From: Demequina rhizosphaerae
GTDB lineage: Bacteria > Actinomycetota > Actinomycetes > Actinomycetales > Demequinaceae
Direction: 5' to 3'
DNA: 64,000 nucleotides
Assembly (NCBI RefSeq): GCF_000971255.1
Contig: NZ_BBMC01000002.1
Coordinates: 682,001 to 746,000, forward strand
Positions 33,471 to 42,317 of the stretch are shown here, in pieces. A model generated the notes under the pieces. The model ran no database searches, was not told the origin of the DNA, and worked only from the letters and a program-made list of their open reading frames with translations. Position 1 is the first letter of the stretch. Each line of letters opens with the position of its first letter. The position numbers and the translations under genes were made by a program.

Positions 33471-33797
33471 TCAGCCCTCGAGCGGTAGCGCCGCGCGCGC
33501 CCCGCGGGCGCCCCACGGCCATCCCAGGTCGACGGCCACCGTCACCTCGATCCATCCGCCGGCACGACCCACCTCGACGGTGGCCGCACCCCCGGCCGTC
33601 CGGCGCGCGACGGCGACCGCCGCATCGTCCCCCGCGATCGCACCCGCACGGGCCCCGGCGAGCGCGGCCGCCGACACCGCCGCACCCGCCGCGGCCGCCT
33701 GCACGGCGGACAGGGCGACGGCGAGGATGACGACCGCGGCCGGCAGGGCGAGCGCGAGCTCGACCGTCGCGGATCCGCGATCGCCGGCCCCGCTCAT
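33471..33797 (-). CDS. TadE-like pilus assembly protein
   Basis: A 108-residue pseudopilin-like protein equivalent to Rv3655c. The N-terminus MSGAGDRGSATVELALALPA contains the typical TadE motif (G-S-A-T-V-E) followed by one hydrophobic helix (AAVVILAVALSAVQAA) and a short external domain. Its ATG overlaps the stop of the Flp-like gene (ATGA), so the two are translationally coupled. It likely helps assemble or stabilise the pilus at the membrane. Confidence 0.82.
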   Translation of the reverse strand: MSGAGDRGSATVELALALPAAVVILAVALSAVQAAAAGAAVSAAALAGARAGAIAGDDAAVAVARRTAGGAATVEVGRAGGWIEVTVAVDLGWPWGARGARAALPLEG

Positions 33798-33955
33798 GCG
33801 CCGAGCGCGCCGCGCAGGATGCCCATGAGCAGCCCGCGCACCTCGTCGGACTTGAGGATCACCACGAGCAGGCCCGCGAAGCCCGCCGCCGCGACCGTGA
33901 CGAGCGCGTACTCGACCGTGGCCATCCCGTCGTCGCCGCGCGTCTCCTCGTTCAT
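33794..33955 (-). CDS. DUF4244 / Flp-pilin-like protein
   Basis: A 53-residue protein equivalent to Rv3656c, the probable major Flp pilin of actinobacterial Tad loci. The sequence has a charged leader (MNEETRGDDG), a prepilin-like GMATVEYALVTVAAAGFAGL stretch with glutamate at +5 of the mature form, one hydrophobic helix and a short tail. The ribosome site GGGAGCGG precedes the ATG at 33955. Its stop overlaps the tadE start. It is too short to be found by a length cutoff but is well supported by context. Confidence 0.85.
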   Translation of the reverse strand: MNEETRGDDGMATVEYALVTVAAAGFAGLLVVILKSDEVRGLLMGILRGALGA

Positions 33956-34123
33956 CACCGCTCCCTTCCTCGGTCATCACCAGGCTGGTTAGTGAGACGT
34001 GGGGCCGCGCGGGGCCGAGGGAGATCGGTGGGCACGGGCCCTCCGGACCAGCCCGGGGACATCGCCGCCGCCTAGAGTGTCCGTGGGCCCGACCCGCCCA
34101 CCGCGACCCGTACGAGGGGGACC

Positions 34124-35404
34124 ATGACCGACGCCGCGTCCAGCCCGAGCCCCGCCGTCCTCGCGAAGGCGGCCGTGCCCGCCACGATCGTCGGGATCGG
34201 CGCGGCGGTGCTGCTCTTCGGGGTCGACGCGATCGCGCATGTCCTCCACGGCGTCTGGTGGGAGGACCTGCCGCATGCGCTGGGGATCGACGGCGACGCG
34301 CGCTGGTGGGCGGCGATCATCCTCACGGTGACCGGCGCCCTCGTCGGGCTCACGCTGTGGAAGGCGCCCGGCCACGGCGGCCACGACACCGCCACCGTCG
34401 ACCTGGTGTCGCCCCCGCTGCCCCTGCGCACGCTGCCCGGGGTCGCGGTCGCGCTCATCCTCGGCCTCGCGGGCGGCGTCAGCCTGGGCCCCGAGGGTCC
34501 GATCATCATGATCGCGACGGGGATCACCGTCCTCGCCTACCGCCGCTTCCTGCCCGAGGTCCCGGTGCCGGCCGTGCTGATGATCTCGACCTCGGCGATG
34601 CTGGGCGCGATGCTCGGCACGCCCGTGGCCGCGGCGCTCGTGCTCACCGGCGTGCTCGGCGGCGGTGCGGCGGGCCAGCTGTGGGACCGCCTCTTCACTC
34701 CGCTCGTCGCGGCCGGGGCGGCGTCCGTGTTCTACCACCTGCTCGGCGGCGCGTCGTGGGACATGGGCCTGCCGGACTACAGCGCGCGCTGGATCGACCT
34801 GCTGTCGGCCTCCGTGATCGCCACCGTCGGCGCCGCGGTCGGTGTGGCCGCCGCCGCGGCGTTCACGCCCGCGCACCGCGCGTTCCGCCGCCTGCGCCAC
34901 CCGATGCTCTACGTCACCGTCGGCGGCGTCCTGCTCGGCGGCCTCGCGCTCATCGGCGGCCAGATCACGATGTTCAAAGGCGCGGAGGAGACCGCCGAGC
35001 TGCTCGAGAACGTCGACTCGTACGCCGTCGGCACCCTCGCGCTCATCGTCGTGGTCAAGCTGGCCGCGATCGTGATCTCGGGTGCGGCGGGCTTCCGCGG
35101 CGGCCGCATCTTCCCCGCGATGTTCACCGGTGTGGCGCTCGGCGCGCTCGCGCACGCGATCGTGCCCGACATCCCCCTCACGCTCGCGGTCGCCTCGGGC
35201 GTGCTCGGCGTGGTCTTCGCGGTCGGCCGCGAGGGATGGCTCGCGCTGTTCGGCGGGGTGCTCATCTGCGGCGCGATCGGGGTGCTGCCGGTGCTCTGCG
35301 TCGCGGCGCTGCCGGTCTGGCTCGTGCTCACGCGCGCGCCGCACATGCTCGTGCACGTCGACGCCGAGCCGGCCCCCGAGCCTCCCGCCGTCCCCGCGCG
35401 GTAG
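34124..35404 (+). CDS. ClC-family chloride channel/antiporter
   Basis: A 426-residue membrane protein of the ClC family, nearest to the YfeO/ion-channel branch. Conserved motifs are GGVSLGPEGPIIMIATGI (the GxEGP selectivity motif, about 124-141) and SGAAGFRGGRIFPAMFTGVA (the GxFxP-like motif, about 325-344), with about ten helices. Chloride or fluoride may be transported; the exact ion is not predictable here. It is inserted in the opposite direction between tadBC and the flp-tadE genes, splitting the Tad operon, and appears to have its own promoter. Confidence 0.87.
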   Translation: MTDAASSPSPAVLAKAAVPATIVGIGAAVLLFGVDAIAHVLHGVWWEDLPHALGIDGDARWWAAIILTVTGALVGLTLWKAPGHGGHDTATVDLVSPPLPLRTLPGVAVALILGLAGGVSLGPEGPIIMIATGITVLAYRRFLPEVPVPAVLMISTSAMLGAMLGTPVAAALVLTGVLGGGAAGQLWDRLFTPLVAAGAASVFYHLLGGASWDMGLPDYSARWIDLLSASVIATVGAAVGVAAAAAFTPAHRAFRRLRHPMLYVTVGGVLLGGLALIGGQITMFKGAEETAELLENVDSYAVGTLALIVVVKLAAIVISGAAGFRGGRIFPAMFTGVALGALAHAIVPDIPLTLAVASGVLGVVFAVGREGWLALFGGVLICGAIGVLPVLCVAALPVWLVLTRAPHMLVHVDAEPAPEPPAVPAR

Positions 35405-35495
35405 GCGCCGGTCCCGGCGCAGCGGACGCCCGTCTCGCCGGTCCCCCGGACACCCATCCCGCCGCGGCGGACGCCCGTCCGGGCCCGGCTGCACC

Positions 35496-36455
35496 CTAGG
35501 GCGACGCCCACCCGTCCACGCCGACGGTGCCGCCCACCACCGCGACCAGCAGCGGCAGCAGGCCGACCGCGACGAACGCCGGCAGCAGGCACAGCGCGAG
35601 CGGCAGCGTGACGCGCACGCCCAGCTCCCCGGCCGCGACCGCCGCATCCGTGCGGGCACGGCGTGCCGCCGACCGCGCCGCCGCCTCGAGGGACGCCGCC
35701 GGGCTCGCGCCCGCCTGCATCGCGGGCAGCACCGCGTGCGCGACGGGCTCCCAGCGCGGTTCCGCAGACAGCCCCGGCGCGGCACGATGCGGCGGCGGCC
35801 TGCCCGGCGCCGCGCCGCCGAGGTCGCCCCCGAGCACAGCGCCGCCAAGGTCGTCCGCGAGCGCGGCGAGGCCCGGCTCGTCCAGCGCCTCGCCGACGGC
35901 CCTCACCGCTCCGGGCACCGATGCCCCGGCCTCGAGCGCCGCGGCGACCAGCGCGGCCGCGACCACCACCGCATCGGAATCGCCGCCCGCGTCCCCGGCC
36001 CGCACGACCAGCCGCCCCGTCCACGCGCGCCCCGCCCAGGTGAGGCCCGCGCCCGCCGCCAGCAGCCCCCAGCCGAGCGGGGTCAGCGCGAGCACCCTCA
36101 CCGTGCGCGGATCCACCAGCGCGCCCAGCGCGAGACCCGCGAGCGGCAGCCACAGGAGGATGCGGGCGCTCAGCCGGGGCCCCGCGAGCGCGGCCCGGCG
36201 CAGCGCATCGGCCTCGCGCGCGTCCGCCGCGGCGCCGGCGATCGCCAGCAGCATCGCCGCGAGGGGCGCCCCCGTGCGCGCCGCGAGCCGGTCGGCGCCC
36301 GCGACGGCGCGGTCGAGCGTGCCGGCGGGCCTCTCGGGTACGCGGACGCCGGCCCGCGCCCAGGCGTCGCGTGCGGGCAGGCCGGCGCGGAGCAGCCCGA
36401 CCACCCGGGGCAGGGACTCGTCCCACCCGCTCACGGCGGGGTCCGGCGCGCTCAC
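35496..36455 (-). CDS. Fused TadB-TadC type II secretion F-family protein
   Basis: A 319-residue inner-membrane platform protein of the Tad pilus. Residues about 1-150 correspond to the T2SSF domain and following helices of TadB (GWDESLPRVVGLLRAGLPAR; LWLPLAGLALGALVDPRTVR), and residues about 160-319 to TadC (VVAAALVAAALEAGASVPGA; RVTLPLALCLLPAFVAVGLL). In M. tuberculosis these are two genes (Rv3658c/Rv3657c). The N-terminal helices of TadB are missing, so this is a shortened fusion. Its GTG start overlaps the tadA stop by 4 bp. Confidence 0.82.
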   Translation of the reverse strand: MSAPDPAVSGWDESLPRVVGLLRAGLPARDAWARAGVRVPERPAGTLDRAVAGADRLAARTGAPLAAMLLAIAGAAADAREADALRRAALAGPRLSARILLWLPLAGLALGALVDPRTVRVLALTPLGWGLLAAGAGLTWAGRAWTGRLVVRAGDAGGDSDAVVVAAALVAAALEAGASVPGAVRAVGEALDEPGLAALADDLGGAVLGGDLGGAAPGRPPPHRAAPGLSAEPRWEPVAHAVLPAMQAGASPAASLEAAARSAARRARTDAAVAAGELGVRVTLPLALCLLPAFVAVGLLPLLVAVVGGTVGVDGWASP

Positions 36456-37450
36456 GCCGCGACCCCGCGCGCGAGCGCCCCGAGGGCGGGCCAGGCGGGT
36501 CCGTAGCGCGCGCCCGTCTCGTCGCGCTCGTACGCGGTGACCACCGCGAGGCCGCCGGGGTCGGACCGCAGGCGCGCCACCTCGCTCAGCCGCCGCCCGC
36601 CCGGTCCGCGCTCGACGTGCACGACCACCGCGAAGGCCGCCGCCGCCTGCGTCGCGAGCTGCGCCGGGCTGAGGCCCGCGAGCAGCGCGAGCGCCTCGAG
36701 CCGCGCGGGCACGTCCCGCGCCGAGTTCGCGTGGAGGGTGGTGAGCGCGCCCCGGTGACCCGTGTTCGCGGCGGCGAGGACCTCGCGCAGCTCCGCCCCG
36801 CGGCACTCGCCCAGCACGATGCGGTCGGGCCGCATCCGCAGCGCCTCCCGCACGAGCCGCGCCAGCGGGACTCCGCCGGCACCCTCGACGTTGGGGCGCC
36901 GCTCGACCAGACGCACCACGTGAGGGTGGCCGAGCGCGAGCTCGCCCGCCTCCTCGACGAGCACGATGCGCTCCCCCGGGTCCGCGAGCGCGAGCAGGGT
37001 CGCGAGCAGCGTGGTCTTGCCCGCGCCCGTGCCGCCCGACACCAGCACCGGGACCCGCGCCCTCACCAGCGCGGCGAGGAGGTCCGCGAGCTCGCGCGTG
37101 AGCATCCCGCCCGCGACCAGGTCGTCGACGGCGAACGGCACCGCGCGGATCCTCCGCAGCGAGATGGCGGTGCAGCCGTCCGCGAGGGGCGGCAGCACCG
37201 CGTGCAGCCGGGTGCCGTCGGCGAGGCGCGCGTCGACGGTGGGCTCCGCATCGTCCAGCCGCCTGCCGGCGGACGCCGCGAGCGCCACCGCGAGCGCCCG
37301 CACGCCCTCCGCCCCGCCGCAGTCGAGCGGGCGCCGCTCGAGCCCGCGGCCGCGGTCGACCCACGCGGAGTCGGGCGCGTGCACGAGCACGTCGGTGACG
37401 CCCGGGAGCGCCAGCAGCGGCGCGAGCGGTCCCGCGGGGATGTCCGACAC
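36452..37450 (-). CDS. tadA: Tad pilus ATPase TadA (CpaF family)
   Basis: A 332-residue secretion ATPase powering Flp/Tad pilus assembly. Motifs are the N-terminal LLALPGVTDVLVHAPDSAWV, Walker A VSGGTGAGKTTLLATLL, Asp box/Walker B LRMRPDRIVLGECRGAELRE and the His box TGHRGALTTLHANSARDVPA. The sequence corresponds to Rv3659c. The GTG at 37450 gives a normal start; an in-frame ATG at 37495 lies inside a GGACGATGCG repeat and cannot be excluded. In the tuberculosis-type locus the septum-site protein Ssd precedes tadA; here the divergent HAD gene follows directly. Confidence 0.92.
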   Translation of the reverse strand: MSDIPAGPLAPLLALPGVTDVLVHAPDSAWVDRGRGLERRPLDCGGAEGVRALAVALAASAGRRLDDAEPTVDARLADGTRLHAVLPPLADGCTAISLRRIRAVPFAVDDLVAGGMLTRELADLLAALVRARVPVLVSGGTGAGKTTLLATLLALADPGERIVLVEEAGELALGHPHVVRLVERRPNVEGAGGVPLARLVREALRMRPDRIVLGECRGAELREVLAAANTGHRGALTTLHANSARDVPARLEALALLAGLSPAQLATQAAAAFAVVVHVERGPGGRRLSEVARLRSDPGGLAVVTAYERDETGARYGPAWPALGALARGVAA

Positions 37451-37594
37451 GGCACCAGGTTCGGCGCCCCGCACGGCCCGTCGCCACCCGCGCATCGTCC
37501 GCCGGGGAGGGCCGCCGCACGGGCGTGCACGGGGACATCGGACCGGGACCGTCGCCTCCGCGGGACTGTCCGGGGCGGCGGTTAGGCTGACGCC

Positions 37595-38395
37595 ATGGCG
37601 GAATCCGGACCGCGGCGCAGCGCGGCCTTCTTCGACCTGGACAAGACCATCATCGCGAGGTCCTCGTCCATGGCCTTCTCGCGCTCGTTCTACGAGGGCG
37701 GCCTCATCACGCGCACCAAGGCGCTGCGCACCGCGTTCGCGCAGTTCCTCTTCGAGATCGGCGGGGCCGACGAGCGCCAGACGACGCGCCTGCGCGACGC
37801 GCTGAGCGAGCTCATCACCGGCTGGGACGTCGCGCACGTCGACGGCATCGTCGCGGAGACGCTCCACGAGCACATCGACCCGATCGTTTACCAGGAGGCT
37901 CTCCACCTCATCCACCGTCACCAGGCCAACGGCCGCGACGTCGTCATCGTGAGCGCGTCGGCGTTCCAGGTGGTCGAGCCGATCGCCCGGCTGCTCGGCG
38001 CGGACGGGGTGGTCGCGTCCCGCATGGAGGTCGAGGACGGCCGCTTCACCGGCGAGATCTCCTTCTACGCGTACGGCCCGGCGAAGGCGGAGGCGATCCG
38101 CGAGCTCGCCGAGGAGCGCGGCTACGACCTCGGGTCGTGCTACGCCTACTCGGACTCCATCACCGACGCCCCGATGCTCGACGAGGTGGGCCACGGTTTC
38201 GCGGTCAACCCCGACCGGACGATGCGCCGCGCGGCACGCCGCCACGGTTGGGGCGTGCTGACGTTCCGCCGTCCGGTCGGCCTGCGATCGCGCTCGGCGG
38301 TGCGCCCGGCCGTCGTCGCGACCGTGGCCCTCGCCGCCGTCGCGGTGCTGTGGATCGTCGCCGTCGCCGGCCGCCACGAGCCCGAGGAAGCCTGA
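37595..38395 (+). CDS. HAD-IB family hydrolase with C-terminal membrane helix
   Basis: A 266-residue phosphatase of the HAD-IB (SerB-like) subfamily, equivalent to Rv3661. Motif I is AFFDLDKTIIARSSSMAF (nucleophile Asp), motif II VIVSASAFQV, the motif III lysine in YGPAKAEAIREL, and motif IV YAYSDSITDAPMLDEVGHGF. A C-terminal helix (VVATVALAAVAVLWIVAVA) anchors it in the membrane. It is divergent from tadA, as in other actinobacteria, but its link to pilus biogenesis is unproven. The substrate is unknown. A GGACGATGCG copy lies at 38217. Confidence 0.9.
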   Translation: MAESGPRRSAAFFDLDKTIIARSSSMAFSRSFYEGGLITRTKALRTAFAQFLFEIGGADERQTTRLRDALSELITGWDVAHVDGIVAETLHEHIDPIVYQEALHLIHRHQANGRDVVIVSASAFQVVEPIARLLGADGVVASRMEVEDGRFTGEISFYAYGPAKAEAIRELAEERGYDLGSCYAYSDSITDAPMLDEVGHGFAVNPDRTMRRAARRHGWGVLTFRRPVGLRSRSAVRPAVVATVALAAVAVLWIVAVAGRHEPEEA

Positions 38396-38472
38396 GCGGG
38401 ATCGCCGTCGGCGGCGTGCGCTAGGGTGACGGAGCCGTCGCGCACGGCACGCGGAGTCTGAGGGGATCACGC

Positions 38473-38628
38473 ATGAACAAGGCACTTCTTGCTGCACTCG
38501 TGGGGGTGCTGGGGATCGGGCTCGGCATCGGCGCCGGCTGGATGTGGGACACCGTCCGCGGAAGCGGCTCGACCACACCCGCGGAGACCCCCGGAGCATC
38601 GGCCTCGGCCACCCCCGCATCGTCCTGA
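38473..38628 (+). CDS. Small membrane/secreted protein (51 aa)
   Basis: ATG at 38473 with AGGGG ribosome site opens a 51-residue frame: MNKALLAALVGVLGIGLGIG forms one hydrophobic helix, followed by AGWMWDTVRGSGS and a Thr/Ala/Ser/Pro-rich tail. The stop TGA at 38626 follows directly on a GGACGATGCG repeat, which supplies the last codons. The good ribosome site and codon pattern support expression; no family is recognised. It may be a small membrane peptide or an exported peptide. Confidence 0.5.
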   Translation: MNKALLAALVGVLGIGLGIGAGWMWDTVRGSGSTTPAETPGASASATPASS

Positions 38629-38768
38629 CGGCGCCGTCCGCAGAACGGACGTTTCGGGCCGCGTCGATCGGGCGAGCCGGGTAGGGAACGACCCCCGGAT
38701 GACGTATCCTCGCCACAGCCCCCTCGCGTCGCCGGTGGGCTGAGCCCACCCCTTCTCGAGGACGTCAC

Positions 38769-39728
38769 TTGCGCAAGATCCTTCTCGCCCTCGCCGCGAT
38801 CGTCATCGCGCTCGCCTCCGCAGCCGCCGGCTGGTTCGGGGTGAAGGCCTGGAAGGCGTCGCAGCCCACCGAGGTGCCCGTGCCGACACCCGGCGCGAGC
38901 CAGGCGACGAGCGGCGAGACGATCGCGCTCACGTTCCGCCTGTCCGAGGTCGAGGCCTCCGGCGAGGACCTCTTCACGCCGCCCGCGTGCGGCGAGACCT
39001 GGACGCCGCCGTCCGACGAGGCCAACGGCGTGCTGCCCAAGGTCGACGCGTCGCTGCGCCAGGTCGAGGGCGTCGACACCGTCACCGTGGTGCCCGGGTA
39101 CGCGACCTCGACGGCGGGGCTCGGCTTCCTCGCATCCGAGGGCAGCATCATCGTGACCAGGGACGATGTGGTGGTCACCCCGGATTGGGGCGGCGAGTTC
39201 GTGCCCGAGTACTTCGTCGCGTTGCCGGACGAGACCACGCTCACGCAGAACAACGTCGAACTCACCGGCGCGCTGCTGTGCGACGTGTCGGACGGGCTCA
39301 ACGCGATCTGGCAGGGCTTCGACTGGTCGACCGCGAGCGACGAGGAGATCGCGGCCAAGCAGGACGAGGCCGCCGCCTTCTACGCCGCCCACGAGAGCCT
39401 GCCCGCCGGCACCTACCGCGTGTACCAGTGGTCGCCGATCATCCTGGGCGAGCCCGCCGCGATCGCGCGCGTGCTGTCCGAGGAGGGGATCACCGGGCTC
39501 GCGGGCCTGCAGTACAACGCCGGCTTCACCGCGCTGTACGACGACCCCGCGATCCAGGAGCACTGCACCGACCAGCTCGATGCGGACGGCAACCTGCTCA
39601 ACCGCAGCTGCGACGTCCCGGAGGACGTGCTCGCGGACGCGCTCGAGCGCGAGGTGCCCGTCGAGTACATCGCCGACGTGCCGCCCGCGGTCGCCTTCTC
39701 GGTCGCGGCCGAGTTCACCGTCGACTGA
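38769..39728 (+). CDS. Secreted or membrane-anchored protein of unknown function
   Basis: A 319-residue protein starting at TTG 38769 (KILLALAAIVIALASAAAGW is an uncleaved signal or N-terminal anchor). The external part is acidic and has six or more cysteines in an ordered pattern (PPACGETW, ALLCDVS, QEHCTDQ, RSCDVPE), suggesting disulfides. No catalytic motif or domain family is recognised. It follows the small ORF at 38473 by 140 bp and may be a separate transcription unit. The TTG start is supported by the position of the hydrophobic segment. Confidence 0.7.
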   Translation: MRKILLALAAIVIALASAAAGWFGVKAWKASQPTEVPVPTPGASQATSGETIALTFRLSEVEASGEDLFTPPACGETWTPPSDEANGVLPKVDASLRQVEGVDTVTVVPGYATSTAGLGFLASEGSIIVTRDDVVVTPDWGGEFVPEYFVALPDETTLTQNNVELTGALLCDVSDGLNAIWQGFDWSTASDEEIAAKQDEAAAFYAAHESLPAGTYRVYQWSPIILGEPAAIARVLSEEGITGLAGLQYNAGFTALYDDPAIQEHCTDQLDADGNLLNRSCDVPEDVLADALEREVPVEYIADVPPAVAFSVAAEFTVD

Positions 39729-39779
39729 GCGCGCCATCCGGCGCGGACCTCGCCCGGACGCGCCGGGTCAGTTGCCGCG

Positions 39780-40058
39780 TCAGCTGCCGGCCCTGCGGCG
39801 GAACTCCCCGTGCGGGTGCGCCTGTCCGTTGCCGTGCAGGTGCGTCGCGGGGCCCTGCGCGGACCCGCGCACTCCCCCGCCCTGGCCGTCGTTGCCGACC
39901 GCTGCCGCCATGACCTCCTGCGCGTCGCCGTCCTTGACGGACGCGAGGAATTCCTGGGCAGGCTCGTCCTTGAGCATCCGCGCGAGCTTCCCGTGATGGA
40001 AGATGTGGACCTCGCCGTTGGTGCGGGTCCGGTAGTCGAAACCCTCTGATCCAGTCAT
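39780..40058 (-). CDS. Small hypothetical protein (92 aa)
   Basis: A 92-residue soluble protein: FDYRTRTNGEVHIFHHGKLA at the N-terminus resembles small actinobacterial proteins of unknown role that carry an 'R-x-x-G-x-V-x-I-x-H-H-G' strand; the C-terminal third is rich in Gly, His and Gln (GNDGQGGGVRGSAQ). It is convergent with the secreted protein and divergent from acetyl-CoA synthetase. A GGACGATGCG repeat (reverse) lies at 40104 in the upstream gap. Function unknown. Confidence 0.6.
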   Translation of the reverse strand: MTGSEGFDYRTRTNGEVHIFHHGKLARMLKDEPAQEFLASVKDGDAQEVMAAAVGNDGQGGGVRGSAQGPATHLHGNGQAHPHGEFRRRAGS

Positions 40059-40197
40059 CACCCCAGGCTCGCACGGGCGGGCCGGATGCGCGCGCGGAAC
40101 CGGCGCATCGTCCCGCCCGACACGGCCAACCGGTCGAATACCAGGCCGTCTAACAAAGCCTTCACAGGCTCGGGACCTTGGTCCTACTGTGACATCC

Positions 40198-42195
40198 ATG
40201 GTCAATGTCGCCCATACCCTCGAGAACCTGCACACCGAGACGCGGTCGTTCCGGCCGCACGCCGCGTTCGCCGCGCACGCCAACGCGACCGCATACGAGT
40301 ACAAGAAGGCCGGCGTCGACCGGCTGCAGTACTGGCGCGAGGCCGCGCTGCGCCTCGCCTGGAGGACCCCGTTCACCGAGATCCTCGACTGGTCCGACGC
40401 TCCCGTCGCGCGCTGGTTCCACGACGGCACGCTCAACGCGTGCGACAACGCCGTCGACCGGCACGTCCGCGAGGGCCGCGGCGACCGGGTCGCGTTCCAC
40501 TTCGTGGGCGAGCCCGGCGACACCGAGACCCTCACCTACGCCGACATCCACGAGCGCGTGCAGCGCGCCGCGAACGGGCTCGCGAGCCTGGGCGTCGGCA
40601 AGGGCGACCGCGTCGCGATCTACCTGCCGCAGATCCCCGAGGCCGTGGTCGCGATGCTCGCGTGCGCCCGCGTCGGCGCGATCCACTCGGTGGTGTTCGG
40701 CGGGTTCTCCGCGGAGAGCCTGCGCCAGCGCATCGACGACGCCGAGGCCAAGCTCGTCATCACCGCGGACGGCGGCAACCGCCGCGGCGCCCACCTCGCG
40801 CTCAAGCCGCTCGTGGACGAGGCGCTCGCCAGCCACGGCGAGGGCACCGCGCACCCCGAGCCCTGCGCCTCGGTCGAGCACGTCCTCGTGGTGCGCCGCA
40901 CCGGGCAGGACACCGCCTGGACCGAAGGTCGCGACGTCTGGTGGCACGATGCGGTGGACCCGCAGCCCGCCGAGCACGAGCCCGTGTGGGTCGAGGCCGA
41001 GCACCCGCTGTTCATCCTCTACACGTCGGGCACCACCGGCACCCCCAAGGGCCTGTTCCACACCACGGGCGGCTACCTCACGGGCGCCGCGCACACGCAC
41101 CGCATCGTCTTCGACCTCAAGGACGACGACGTGTACTGGTGCACCGCGGACGTCGGCTGGATCACCGGCCACTCGTACATCGTCTACGGTCCGATGATCA
41201 ACGGCGCGACCCAGGTGCTCTACGAGGGCACCCCCAACACCCCGCACGAGGGCCGCTGGTGGGAGATCGTCGAGCAGTTCAAGGTGACGATCCTCTACAC
41301 CGCCCCGACCGCGATCCGCACGTTCATGAAGTGGGGCGAGGCGATCCCGCAGCAGTACGACCTCAGCTCGCTCAGGCTGCTCGGCTCGGTGGGCGAGCCC
41401 ATCAACCCCGAGGCATGGATGTGGTACCGCCGGGTCATCGGCGGGGACCGCTGCCCGATCGTCGACACGTGGTGGCAGACCGAGACCGGCGCGATCATGA
41501 TCTCGCCGTTGCCCGGCGTCACCGCCACCAAGCCGGGGTCCGCGATGACGCCGATGCCCGGGGTGTCGATCGACGTGGTGGACGATGCGGGACGGCCCGT
41601 CGCGAACGGCGAGGGCGGGTACCTGGTCATCACCGAGCCCTGGCCTTCGATGCTGCGGGGGATCTGGGGCAACCGGCACCGCTACGTGTCGACGTACTGG
41701 AACCACTTCGATGGCATGTACTTCGCGGGCGACGGTGCCAAGAAGGACGTCGACGGCGACCTGTGGCTGCTGGGCCGCGTCGACGACGTCATGAACGTGT
41801 CGGGCCATCGGCTCACCACGACCGAGATCGAGCACTCGCTGGTCTCGCATCCGTGGGTCGCGGAGGCGGCGGTGGTGGGCGCGTCCGACGAGGTCACCGG
41901 CCAGGCCGTCGTGGCCTTCGTGATCGTGCGCGGGGACGCGCACGGGGTGCCGGAGGAGGGCGGGGAGGTCGCGGCCGCGCTGCGCGAGCACGTGCGCCGG
42001 CAGATCGGCTCGCTCGCGAAGCCGAGGACGATCCTCGTGGTGTCCGAAGTGCCCAAGACGCGCTCCGGCAAGATCATGCGGCGCCTGCTGCGCGACGTGG
42101 CGGAGGACCGGCCCACCGGCGACGTCACCACCCTGGCCGACCCGAGCGTCATGGACGCGATCCGCGACGGGCTGGAGGCCGGGCGCGCGGACTGA
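40198..42195 (+). CDS. acsA: Acetyl-/propionyl-CoA synthetase (AMP-forming)
   Basis: A 665-residue AMP-forming acyl-CoA synthetase activating acetate (or propionate). Family motifs are YTSGTTGTPKGLFHTTGGYL (P-loop A3), WWQTETGAIMISPLPGVTAT (A5), GDGAKKDVDGDLWLLGRVDD (A7/A8 with the adenylate Asp) and the C-terminal KTRSGKIMRRLLRD (catalytic lysine, site of regulatory acetylation). I chose the ATG at 40198 over the GTG at 40189. Propionyl-CoA or acetoacetyl preference cannot be excluded. A GGACGATGCG copy at 41580 encodes the VDDAG turn. Confidence 0.93.
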   Translation: MVNVAHTLENLHTETRSFRPHAAFAAHANATAYEYKKAGVDRLQYWREAALRLAWRTPFTEILDWSDAPVARWFHDGTLNACDNAVDRHVREGRGDRVAFHFVGEPGDTETLTYADIHERVQRAANGLASLGVGKGDRVAIYLPQIPEAVVAMLACARVGAIHSVVFGGFSAESLRQRIDDAEAKLVITADGGNRRGAHLALKPLVDEALASHGEGTAHPEPCASVEHVLVVRRTGQDTAWTEGRDVWWHDAVDPQPAEHEPVWVEAEHPLFILYTSGTTGTPKGLFHTTGGYLTGAAHTHRIVFDLKDDDVYWCTADVGWITGHSYIVYGPMINGATQVLYEGTPNTPHEGRWWEIVEQFKVTILYTAPTAIRTFMKWGEAIPQQYDLSSLRLLGSVGEPINPEAWMWYRRVIGGDRCPIVDTWWQTETGAIMISPLPGVTATKPGSAMTPMPGVSIDVVDDAGRPVANGEGGYLVITEPWPSMLRGIWGNRHRYVSTYWNHFDGMYFAGDGAKKDVDGDLWLLGRVDDVMNVSGHRLTTTEIEHSLVSHPWVAEAAVVGASDEVTGQAVVAFVIVRGDAHGVPEEGGEVAAALREHVRRQIGSLAKPRTILVVSEVPKTRSGKIMRRLLRDVAEDRPTGDVTTLADPSVMDAIRDGLEAGRAD

Positions 42196-42317
42196 GGCGG
42201 GCCGGCTGAGGCGGGCCGGGCGCGAGGCGCGGGCGGCCCGCCCGCCCAACCGCGATCCCGCCGGAGGGTGCCGCTCCGCGCGGCGCGGGCGTACCGTGGC
42301 GCGAGGGGAGGTTCCTC

